Shown piece after piece: positions 1-5,469 of a stretch of 6,208 bases of DNA. The translations under genes and the position numbers were made by a program. Numbering within the stretch: the stretch's first letter is position 1; every line of letters starts with the position of its first letter. Source of the stretch: Rhodospirillales bacterium (GTDB lineage Bacteria; Pseudomonadota; Alphaproteobacteria; Acetobacterales; Acetobacteraceae); the NCBI GenBank assembly GCA_025352915.1, contig JANXSA010000670.1:1-6208 (forward strand), written 5' to 3'. The notes under the pieces were generated by a model. That model saw only the letters and a program-made list of their open reading frames with translations. It made no database searches and was not told where the DNA came from.

Positions 1-1
1 C

Positions 2-133
2 TTTCGCGAAGCCTTCGCCAAGGTATTCGGTACGCCGCCCAGCAAAGCGAGTGGCGTACATTGCCTACTCGCCAGGTGGCTCGATTCACCACTGGGGCCG
101 ATGCTGGCGATCGCCGACGATCACGGTCTGCAT
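2..133 (+). pseudogene. Fragment of Ada-type regulator/O6-methylguanine-DNA methyltransferase (AraC HTH end plus methyltransferase start)
   Basis: Residues 1-16, [16 protein letters not shown], match the last helix and the FG.PPS tail of an AraC-type DNA-binding domain as found in Ada-like proteins. They are followed by CLLAR and [19 protein letters not shown], the first strands of an O6-methylguanine-DNA methyltransferase N-terminal domain, which in the family continues with LLEF and a D-R motif. That continuation is absent: the frame switches to ATPase sequence at base 134. The methyltransferase active-site PCHR motif lies about 90 residues further on in intact proteins and is therefore lost. 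In intact Ada-like proteins this region senses and repairs alkylated DNA and activates repair genes. The call rests on recognising the family pattern by eye, without alignment. The upstream part of the gene is outside the window. Confidence 0.72.
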
Positions 134-592
134 CCCACAACGGCGCTCGATGTCACCATCCAGGCGCAAATCCTCGACCTGATCGTCAAGCTCCAGGAGG
201 AACGCGGCACCGCGGTGATCCTGATCACCCACGACCTCGGCGTGGTGGCCGAGACCGCACACCGCGTGGTGGTGATGTATGCCGGCCGCAAGATCGAAGA
301 AGCCAGCGTCGAGGATCTGTTCGACGCTCCGCTGCACCCGTACACCCACGGGCTGATGGCCTCCGTCCCCCGCCTCGCCGTCCTCGGTGGCGGCCCCGCT
401 GCCGAACGATTGCAGGAAATCCCCGGCATGGTCCCCGCCCTGTCCGCCCTGCCCGAGGGCTGCGCCTTCGCCCCACGCTGCGCCCATGCTGACGATCTCT
501 GCCGCGCCACCTATCCGGATTTCGTCGAACGCCGGCCGGACCACCGGGTTGCCTGCTGGCACGCCGAACGCCTGTACGGAACCGCCCCATGA
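2..592 (+). CDS. Chimeric open frame: Ada-like N-terminal part joined to the C-terminal half of a DppD/OppD peptide ABC transporter ATPase (5'-partial)
   Basis: The frame is open from the left edge and gives 196 residues. Residues 1-44 read as Ada/O6-methylguanine methyltransferase (separate entry). From P45 (base 134) the protein is a peptide-transporter ATPase: PTTALDV just after the Walker B position, the D-loop, the H-loop ITHDLGVV with H77, then a C-terminal oligopeptide-transporter domain with HPYTHGL and four cysteines ([15 protein letters not shown] and a later ACWH). In normal DppD proteins PTTALDV follows IADE. Here it follows IADDHGLH, so Walker A, Q-loop, LSGGQ signature and the Walker B glutamate are all missing and the product cannot be a working ATPase. 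The stop overlaps the next start (ATGA), the usual dppD-dppF coupling. ATG 101 is an internal Met of the Ada segment with no convincing ribosome binding site, so I do not use it as a start. Either a real gene fusion or an assembly join; the family calls on both sides are confident. Confidence 0.8.
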   Translation, partial: FREAFAKVFGTPPSKASGVHCLLARWLDSPLGPMLAIADDHGLHPTTALDVTIQAQILDLIVKLQEERGTAVILITHDLGVVAETAHRVVVMYAGRKIEEASVEDLFDAPLHPYTHGLMASVPRLAVLGGGPAAERLQEIPGMVPALSALPEGCAFAPRCAHADDLCRATYPDFVERRPDHRVACWHAERLYGTAP

Positions 593-1575
593 CCGCCCCG
601 ATGCCCCCTCCTCCCGTGATCGAAGTCGAAGGCCTCAAGAAGTACTTCCCCATTCGGAAAGGCCTGCTGCGCCGGGTCGTCGGGCAAGTCCATGCCGTGG
701 ACGGCGTCAGCTTCAGCATCGCAGAGGGTGAAACCCTCGGCCTCGTCGGCGAAAGCGGCTGCGGCAAGTCCACCGTCGCGCGCACCGTGATGCGCCTGGT
801 CGAACCCACCGCCGGCACCATCCGCCTCGGCGGCACCGACGTCACCCTGATGTCCAAGACCGAGATGCGACCGTTCCGTCGCCAGATGCAGATGGTGTTC
901 CAGGACCCGTTCAGCTCGCTCAACCCGCGCATGACCGCGGGCGCCATCGTGCGCGAACCCCTCCTGGTCCACGGCGTCGCCAGCGGCCGCGAAGCCGACG
1001 AACGCACCGCCGAGATATTCCAACAGGTCGGCCTGCGCGCCGCCCAAATGACCAACTTCCCGCACCAGTTCTCCGGCGGCCAGCGCCAGCGCGTCAGCAT
1101 CGCCCGTGCCCTCGCGCTCAACCCCCGCCTGATCGTCGCCGACGAACCGGTCTCCGCGCTCGACGTCTCGATCCAGGCCCAGGTCATCAACCTGCTGATG
1201 GACCTGCAGCGCGAACACCGCCTGTCCTACCTGTTCATCGCCCACGACCTCGCCGTCGTCGAACACATCAGCCATCGCGTCGCCGTCATGTACCTCGGCA
1301 AAATCGTCGAATACGCCGACAAGCGCGATCTCTTCCTGCGCCCGCAGCACCCGTACACCGAAGCCCTGCTGGCCGCCGTCCCCGTCCCCAACCCGCGCCT
1401 CAAGCGCAAGAAGACCCTCCTGCAAGGCGACGTCCCCAGCCCGGTCCGCCCGCCCCCCGGCTGCGCCTTCCACACCCGCTGCCCCTACGTGATGGACCGC
1501 TGCAAGATCGACACCCCTGTGCTGCGCGAAGGTGCGGCCGGCCACCTCGCCGCCTGCCACCGTCTCGACGCATAA
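589..1575 (+). CDS. dppF: Peptide ABC transporter ATP-binding protein, DppF/OppF family
   Basis: Cytoplasmic ATPase subunit that pairs with DppD/OppD to power uptake of di- or oligopeptides (or related nickel/opine substrates) through two membrane subunits. The protein has 328 residues, normal for the family. All nucleotide-binding motifs are present: Walker [10 protein letters not shown] (54-62), Q-loop [11 protein letters not shown] with Q105, signature [15 protein letters not shown] (from 161), Walker B LIVADE (181-186), D-loop SALDVS and H-loop H219. The C-terminal oligopeptide domain carries HPYTEALL (254-261) and cysteines 292, 298, 305 and 323. This four-cysteine arrangement has been reported to hold an iron-sulphur cluster in one dipeptide transporter ATPase; whether it does so here is unknown. 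ATG 589 overlaps the preceding stop by 4 bases, which implies translational coupling. A TAA ends it 26 bases before the crotonase gene. Dpp and Opp cannot be told apart without the binding protein. If the upstream junction is real, this subunit has lost its natural partner. Confidence 0.93.
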   Translation: MTAPMPPPPVIEVEGLKKYFPIRKGLLRRVVGQVHAVDGVSFSIAEGETLGLVGESGCGKSTVARTVMRLVEPTAGTIRLGGTDVTLMSKTEMRPFRRQMQMVFQDPFSSLNPRMTAGAIVREPLLVHGVASGREADERTAEIFQQVGLRAAQMTNFPHQFSGGQRQRVSIARALALNPRLIVADEPVSALDVSIQAQVINLLMDLQREHRLSYLFIAHDLAVVEHISHRVAVMYLGKIVEYADKRDLFLRPQHPYTEALLAAVPVPNPRLKRKKTLLQGDVPSPVRPPPGCAFHTRCPYVMDRCKIDTPVLREGAAGHLAACHRLDA

Positions 1576-1589
1576 TCGCCCACGACGAC

Positions 1590-1595
1590 AGGAGA
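1590..1595 (+). promoter_or_regulatory. Ribosome binding site of the crotonase gene
   Basis: AGGAGA lies 6 bases upstream of ATG 1602 in the 26-base gap after dppF. It fixes this start. No terminator or clear promoter is visible in the gap, so co-transcription with dppF is likely. Confidence 0.7.
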
Positions 1596-1601
1596 CCAGG
1601 C

Positions 1602-2384
1602 ATGAGCGGCGGCGGCAGGATCATCGCGACGAAAACCGGCACCATCGGCGCCATCACCATCGACAACCCCGACCGGCACAATGCCATCTCCAACGAGATG
1701 TGGACGGCAATCACGGAAACCGCCCTGGCCCATGACGCAGACCCCGAAGTGCGCGTTATCACCATCCAGGGCCATGGCCGCCGCGCCTTCGCCTCCGGCG
1801 CCGACATCTCCCGCTTCGAATCCGCCGAAGGCCCGGTCACCCGCGGCGGCGGTGCCTTCGCCACCGCCTGCACCACCGTGCACGCCGTCTCCAAGCCCAC
1901 CATTGCCATCATCCGCGGCTGGTGCCTCGGCGGCGGCATGGCGCTGGCCATCAGCTGCGACCTGCGCCTGGCCAACGAGGCCGCCCGCTTCGGCATCCCC
2001 GCGGCAAAACTCTCCATCGGCTACCCCGTCGACGGCCTGCGCCGCATCGTCGAACTGGTCGGCCTCTCCACCGCCAAGGAGATCATGTTCACCGCTCGCC
2101 AGTACAACGCCGCCGAAGCGCTGCGCCTCGGCATGGTCAACCACGTCCTGCCCGACGACGCCATCGACGCCTTCGCCACCGACTATATCGCCGCCATCGC
2201 CGCCGGCGCGCCGCTCACCCAAAAAGGCGCCAAGCTCGCCCTGCGTGAACTCGCCCGCGACGAAAGCCAACGCAACCTCGCCGCCGCCGAGGCAATCATC
2301 GCCCAATGCGCCATCAGCGCCGATCATGCCGAGGGCACGCGGGCGTTTCTGGAGAAGCGGCGGCCGGTCTTCATCGGGAGGTAA
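1602..2384 (+). CDS. Enoyl-CoA hydratase/isomerase (crotonase) family protein lacking both classical catalytic glutamates
   Basis: The protein has 260 residues, normal for a single-domain crotonase-fold enzyme acting on acyl-CoA thioesters in the cytoplasm. The opening strand ITIDNPDRHNAIS (19-30) is typical. The CoA-binding/oxyanion hole elements are AFASGADIS (62-70) and GWCLGGGMALA (106-116). The C-terminal end (HAEGTRAFLEKRRPVF, from 242) is the usual crotonase tail. In enoyl-CoA hydratase the two catalytic glutamates fall in GGGCEL and FGQPE. Here those positions are A114 (GGGMAL) and A134 (FGIPAAK), so plain hydration of trans-2-enoyl-CoA by the standard mechanism is doubtful. The sequence resembles a subgroup with FGIPAA.L..GY usually annotated only as enoyl-CoA hydratase. 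Its substrate is unknown. Crotonase-fold decarboxylases, isomerases or thioesterases are possible alternatives. The gene follows dppF closely and is the last gene before the convergent repeat. Confidence 0.9.
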   Translation: MSGGGRIIATKTGTIGAITIDNPDRHNAISNEMWTAITETALAHDADPEVRVITIQGHGRRAFASGADISRFESAEGPVTRGGGAFATACTTVHAVSKPTIAIIRGWCLGGGMALAISCDLRLANEAARFGIPAAKLSIGYPVDGLRRIVELVGLSTAKEIMFTARQYNAAEALRLGMVNHVLPDDAIDAFATDYIAAIAAGAPLTQKGAKLALRELARDESQRNLAAAEAIIAQCAISADHAEGTRAFLEKRRPVFIGR

Positions 2385-2394
2385 AGCAAGAATT

Positions 2395-2416
2395 GTTCTT
2401 TTTTGAAAAAAAGAAC
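2395..2416. repeat. Local perfect hairpin in the left arm
   Basis: GTTCTTTTTT (2395-2404) and AAAAAAGAAC (2407-2416) are perfect reverse complements separated by GA. This gives a 10-pair hairpin nested inside the large inverted repeat and competing with it. Confidence 0.8.
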
Positions 2417-2477
2417 CAAAAAACTTTTATCCATTTGACCCGGCAGCTATGAGATCAAATGGATAAAAGTTTTTTTG

Positions 2478-2500
2478 CTTCTTTTTTTCAAAAAAAGAAG
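2478..2500. repeat. Local perfect hairpin in the right arm
   Basis: CTTCTTTTTTT (2478-2488) and AAAAAAAGAAG (2490-2500) are perfect reverse complements around a single C. It is the mirror copy of the left-arm hairpin, with the closing G-C pair swapped to C-G. Confidence 0.8.
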
Positions 2501-2512
2501 ATTCTTCCTACC

Positions 2513-3322
2513 CTAAAGCGCCACCACCCCCCGCGCCACCACCGCCGCAATCGGCACCGACAGCCCCGCCCCATCGCGGAACTCCGCCGCTGCATCCTGC
2601 ATGTCCTGCACCACCATCTGCATTTGCCCGCCCGACTGCGCCCCGATCAACGCCGCCATCCGCGCCGTCCCGGTGCGAAACGCCGCCACCAATGCCGCGG
2701 CATCCGCCACCTCCCAGCGCGCCTCCACAACCTCCGCCTCAACCGCCGCGAACCCCGCACGAACCAGCAAATCGACGCACTGCCCCGGCTCGCTCAACCC
2801 GCCCTGCGGCGACGGCGCATTCCCCGTTCCCGGCACCCCATGCCGCCGAATGGCATCAAACAACAACCGCCATGCCTGGTTGCGCGCCGGCGCCGCCCAA
2901 ACGGTAAACGCCGCCCGCCCGCCCGGCACCAACACCCGCCGCACCTCGCGCAATACCTGCACGGGCTCCGGCACATGATGGACGCCGAAATTGACCAGCA
3001 CCACATCCCGGCACCCATCCGCCAACGGCAACGCCGCCGCATCGCCCTGCCGGAACACCGCGCCAGGCACCGCGCGCCGCGCCGCCGCCAGCATCGCCGG
3101 CGAAAAATCCACCCCGTCCACCTCCGCCCCAAGCGCCTGCGCCGAAGCCGCCACCATCCCCAATCCACAGCATAAATCCAACACCCGCATCCCCGCCCCG
3201 ACACCCCCGGCCGCCAGCAACGCCGGCACAAACGCTGCCGTCGCCCGCCCGAATCCCGCCGCATACTGCCCTGGCGCCAGCTCCCAGGCCGCCAGCTCAA
3301 ACCGCCGCACCGCGTCGCTCAT
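2513..3322 (-). CDS. Class I SAM-dependent methyltransferase (UbiE/Methyltransf_11-like)
   Basis: The protein has 269 residues and a Rossmann-type methyltransferase core. Motif I is VLDLCCGLG (47-55). The acidic residue that contacts the SAM ribose is in VDGVDFSP (68-75; D72). The next motif is GDAAALPLADG (93-103), followed by LVNFGVHHVPEP (109-120) and REVRRVLVPGGR (125-136), where the glycine turn ends the sheet. This layout is that of small-molecule methyltransferases of the UbiE/COQ5 type. The acceptor cannot be read from the sequence. Residues from about 180 form a variable C-terminal part, probably the acceptor lid. The ATG (3322-3320) overlaps the stop of the upstream methyltransferase gene by 4 bases (ATGA), so the two are translationally coupled and follow iolG in one leftward unit. 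The stop TAG abuts the AT-rich inverted repeat. No signal peptide or membrane segment is seen. Confidence 0.88.
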   Translation of the reverse strand: MSDAVRRFELAAWELAPGQYAAGFGRATAAFVPALLAAGGVGAGMRVLDLCCGLGMVAASAQALGAEVDGVDFSPAMLAAARRAVPGAVFRQGDAAALPLADGCRDVVLVNFGVHHVPEPVQVLREVRRVLVPGGRAAFTVWAAPARNQAWRLLFDAIRRHGVPGTGNAPSPQGGLSEPGQCVDLLVRAGFAAVEAEVVEARWEVADAAALVAAFRTGTARMAALIGAQSGGQMQMVVQDMQDAAAEFRDGAGLSVPIAAVVARGVVAL

Positions 3323-4416
3323 TCCGCCAATCCCCAGTCCGGCGGCACGATCTTCTCGATCACCAGCTCGATCTCATGGCACCCCTCGGCATGGACATGC
3401 GGCGGCAGCACATACTGGTAGCCGGCATCATTCTCCATCAAATGCCGCACGCGATACGAATTCGCCGACAGCGCCGCCTCGAACTCCGCCAGCAACGAAG
3501 CCGGCGTATAGACCCGCCGATGATCGGGGTTCCACCGCGACGGCACCCGCCGCCGGCGTTCGTACAGATGGGCACTCGGCACCACGGTGATGATATGCCC
3601 GCCCACCCGCACCACCCGGTGCCATTCCTGGATCGGCTTGATGTAATCAGAAATGTGCTCCAGGCAGTGGCTCGAATACACCGCATCCTGGCTGCCGCCC
3701 GCGAACGGCAGGGTCCGCCCGTCATAGCCGGGATAATCCGTATCCACCCCGATCGCCCCCGGCAGGATCGGCACCACCCCGCCCACGGTGTCGTCGCCCT
3801 GAAAACCGATATCCAGCACCGCCGGCCCGGTCACGAACCGCGTCCAGAATCCGCTATCGATCTTGGCATCGAAGCTCATGCGCGATTCCCGCCCCACCGG
3901 CCGCCCGCGCTCGGCGGACAGGTCGAACGGCATCAGCACCCGCCCCGCCTCCCACGACAGCCGGCCCAGCATCAGGCCGAGATAGCGCAGGTCATCGCCA
4001 AGCCCCAGCAGCGCCGGACGCACCCCGGTCGGGATCCGCATCTCCAGCATCACAAACCCGGAATCATCCAGCATCTCGGCCGGCACCACCAGCCGGCGCT
4101 CCCGCAACGCGGGGTCCTTGATGTTCCATTGGATCAGCCGGCGCCCATTGACCGATATCGTCACCCGCTGTTCCGCCACCAGGCCACGCGCCACATAGCC
4201 CAACGATTCCAGCCGCAGCACCACCCCCCCGGCCGGGCGGTACGGCAGCCGAAACCCCAGCCGCACCATATCGCCATCGGTCCAACACCCATACGTTTCC
4301 GGCGCCGACAATCCTTCGGTGACAAAATACCGGCCGGCGCGCGCATCGTTCAGCGCCACCCCCTCGGCCGGCAACGCCCGCAAACCCGCCATCTCGCTCC
4401 CGGTCGCGCCAGCCAT
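3319..4416 (-). CDS. Two-domain protein: N-terminal beta-rich domain plus C-terminal class I methyltransferase-like domain
   Basis: The protein has 365 residues from ATG 4416. The C-terminal half (about 195-365) has a methyltransferase layout: VLDIGFQGD (200-208) as a degenerate motif I, VDTD (224-227) as the acidic loop, LPFAGGSQDAVYSSHCLEHI (236-255), then EWHRVVRVGGHIITVVPS (264-281). It ends with HEIELVIEKI (347-356). The N-terminal half (about 28-155) contains S.PETYGCWTDG (37-48) and alternating strands including VTISVNGRRLIQWNI. It resembles carbohydrate-associated beta-sandwich domains seen in polysaccharide-modifying proteins, but I cannot name the family with certainty. Likely role (inference): methyl transfer to a sugar, glycan or cyclitol acceptor. 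The gene is coupled to iolG by a one-base TGATG overlap; a GTG at 4419 would give one extra residue. It is coupled downstream to the second methyltransferase. Motif I lacks the usual G.G.G, so SAM binding is probable rather than certain. Confidence 0.83.
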   Translation of the reverse strand: MAGATGSEMAGLRALPAEGVALNDARAGRYFVTEGLSAPETYGCWTDGDMVRLGFRLPYRPAGGVVLRLESLGYVARGLVAEQRVTISVNGRRLIQWNIKDPALRERRLVVPAEMLDDSGFVMLEMRIPTGVRPALLGLGDDLRYLGLMLGRLSWEAGRVLMPFDLSAERGRPVGRESRMSFDAKIDSGFWTRFVTGPAVLDIGFQGDDTVGGVVPILPGAIGVDTDYPGYDGRTLPFAGGSQDAVYSSHCLEHISDYIKPIQEWHRVVRVGGHIITVVPSAHLYERRRRVPSRWNPDHRRVYTPASLLAEFEAALSANSYRVRHLMENDAGYQYVLPPHVHAEGCHEIELVIEKIVPPDWGLAE

Positions 4417-5393
4417 CACACCGCCACCGCCCGCCCGCTGCGCAGCGATTCCGCCGCCGCGTCCGCCAGCAGCAGCGCCGCCAGCCCGTCCCAGCCATCG
4501 GGTTGCGGAGGCTTGCCGCGCGTCACGGCCGCCACGAAAGCATCCAGCTCCGCCTTGTAAGCCGCCGCATAGCGCTCCAGAAAAAACGGCTGGGCCACCG
4601 CGCTGGTAAACCCCGCCGCCCCCGCCCGCTCCAGCGTGCTCACCGCCACATTACCCGCCCGCAGCATCCCGGTCGCGCCATGCGCCTCGATCCGCTGGTC
4701 ATAGCCATAGCTCGCCCGCCGTGAATTGCTGATGCTGCACAGCCGCCCGGACGCCGTCCGCAACGTGATCAGCGCGGTATCGACATCCCCCGCCGCCCCG
4801 ATGCCGGGATCAACCAGACAGGACGCAGCGGCAAACACCTCGACCACCGCCTCGTCCAACAGGAACCGCGCCATGTCGAAATCATGGATCGCCATGTCGC
4901 GAAACAACCCGCCAGACGCCGCGACATAGGATGGCGGCGGCGGGCTGGGATCCCGGCTGGTGATCGCCAGCACCTCCAGCGCCCCAATCTCCCCGCCCGC
5001 CAACGCCGCCTTCAGCGCCGCGAAATGCGGATCGAAACGCCGGTTGAACCCGATCATCAGCGCAATCCCCGCCCGCTCCGCCACCTCGACACAGGCCCGC
5101 GCCCGCGCCGAATCCAGGTCGATCGGCTTCTCGCAGAACACCGCCCGCCCCGCCGCCGCCGCCCGCTCGATGAACCCCGCATGGGTCGGCGTCGGCGAGG
5201 CAATCAGCACCGCCGCCGCCGCGAAAGCCTCGTCCAATCCAATCACCGCACTGCCACACGCAGCCGCCAGTCGCGCCGCCGCCATAGCGTCAGGATCGCA
5301 AATCCCCACCAGCCGCGCACCAGCATGGGCCGCCACGTTGCGCGCATGGATCTGGCCGATCCGCCCCGCCCCGATCACCGCGATGTCGAGCAT
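4416..5393 (-). CDS. iolG: Inositol 2-dehydrogenase (Gfo/Idh/MocA family)
   Basis: NAD-dependent cytoplasmic oxidoreductase that converts myo-inositol to 2-keto-myo-inositol (scyllo-inosose), the first step of inositol catabolism. The protein has 325 residues, slightly short of the usual 330-340. The N-terminal Rossmann fold opens with IAVIGAGRIGQIHARN (4-19). The family EKP motif is CEKPIDL (87-93) with K89, followed by GFNRRFDP (115-122). The C-terminal domain carries SRDPSPPPPSYVAASGG (146-162) and FRDMAIHDFDMARFL (164-178). D166 and H170 have the same four-residue spacing as the catalytic Asp/His of the Bacillus enzyme, so the catalytic K-D-H set is complete. Start: the frame stays open upstream to about 5672, but MLDIAVIGAG is the normal family N-terminus and ATG 5393 has a strong ribosome binding site. 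The gene is divergent from iolD, which supports the assignment. It is first in a coupled unit with two methyltransferases. A related specificity (scyllo-inositol or another cyclitol) is possible. Confidence 0.92.
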   Translation of the reverse strand: MLDIAVIGAGRIGQIHARNVAAHAGARLVGICDPDAMAAARLAAACGSAVIGLDEAFAAAAVLIASPTPTHAGFIERAAAAGRAVFCEKPIDLDSARARACVEVAERAGIALMIGFNRRFDPHFAALKAALAGGEIGALEVLAITSRDPSPPPPSYVAASGGLFRDMAIHDFDMARFLLDEAVVEVFAAASCLVDPGIGAAGDVDTALITLRTASGRLCSISNSRRASYGYDQRIEAHGATGMLRAGNVAVSTLERAGAAGFTSAVAQPFFLERYAAAYKAELDAFVAAVTRGKPPQPDGWDGLAALLLADAAAESLRSGRAVAV

Positions 5394-5397
5394 GAAA

Positions 5398-5406
5398 CCT
5401 CCCCCT
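5398..5406 (-). promoter_or_regulatory. Ribosome binding site of iolG
   Basis: On the minus strand AGGGGGAGG precedes ATG 5393 by 4 bases. This decides the start at 5393 over longer upstream in-frame extensions, which would overlap the iolD coding region. Confidence 0.75.
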
Positions 5407-5418
5407 GCTGGCACCGCG

Positions 5419-5448
5419 ATTGTCTCCCGCGCGACGCCAATGGACAAT
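5419..5448. promoter_or_regulatory. Candidate symmetric bidirectional promoter between iolG and iolD
   Basis: ATTGTC (5419-5424) and GACAAT (5443-5448) form an inverted repeat with 18 bases between. On the + strand TTGTCT (5420-5425), 17 bases, GACAAT (5443-5448) reads as a -35/-10 pair for iolD. On the minus strand TTGTCC (5447-5442), 17 bases, GACAAT (5424-5419) reads as the same pair for iolG. Each hexamer matches the sigma-70 consensus at 4 of 6 positions. Predicted transcription starts lie shortly before each ribosome binding site. This is pattern reading only. The same symmetry could instead be a regulator site. Confidence 0.45.
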
Positions 5449-5459
5449 GGCGCGAACAC

Positions 5460-5464
5460 GGAGG
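5460..5464 (+). promoter_or_regulatory. Ribosome binding site of iolD
   Basis: GGAGG lies 5 bases before ATG 5470 and selects it over the in-frame ATG at 5440, which has no comparable site. Confidence 0.75.
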
Positions 5465-5469
5465 ACGCC

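Larger units (their letters stand above)
2388..2506. terminator. Long AT-rich inverted repeat between convergent genes, probable bidirectional terminator
   Basis: The left arm (2388-2438) and right arm (2455-2506) are near-perfect reverse complements around a 16-base loop (2439-2454). By hand I count 48 base pairs, two mismatches (2395/2500 and 2416/2478) and three single-base bulges (2393, 2476, 2496). The innermost 21 pairs (2418-2438 with 2455-2475) are perfect. It starts 4 bases after the crotonase stop and ends 6 bases before the stop of the leftward methyltransferase gene, so it fills the whole convergent gap. The AT-rich, poly-T/poly-A composition is strikingly unlike the GC-rich surroundings. 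It is not a textbook GC-stem/U-tract terminator, but both strands carry runs of 6-7 T. I recall similar elements between genes in Acetobacteraceae. That recollection is not checked. Confidence 0.75.

Noticed and set aside
116..136. A four-residue insertion in the Walker B motif of an otherwise normal DppD
   Set aside because: The sequence upstream shows no signature motif, Q-loop or other ATPase sequence. It reads as an AraC-type helix-turn-helix end plus the start of an O6-methylguanine methyltransferase, so a fusion explains it better than an insertion.
225..2327. Long minus-strand open frames (225-1190, 511-1560, 1485-2327) opposite the transporter and crotonase genes
   Set aside because: They lie opposite genes with complete family motifs, have low-complexity Arg/Gly/Ala/Asp-rich translations with no recognisable domain, and are expected from the GC-rich codon pattern.
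2388..2506. The inverted repeat as a miniature transposon or insertion-sequence remnant
   Set aside because: No flanking target duplication is visible, there is no internal sequence beyond a 16-base loop, and its exact placement between convergent stops favours a terminator-type element. A dispersed repeat family remains possible.
2459..4560. Plus-strand open frames 2459-3175, 2991-3590 and 3376-4560 opposite the methyltransferases
   Set aside because: Pro/Arg/His-rich translations without domains; the first begins inside the AT-rich inverted repeat. They are shadows of the minus-strand genes.
5440..5469. Earlier in-frame ATG of iolD at 5440
   Set aside because: It has no ribosome binding site, would lie within the proposed promoter, and adds ten residues not typical of IolD; GGAGG sits correctly for ATG 5470.
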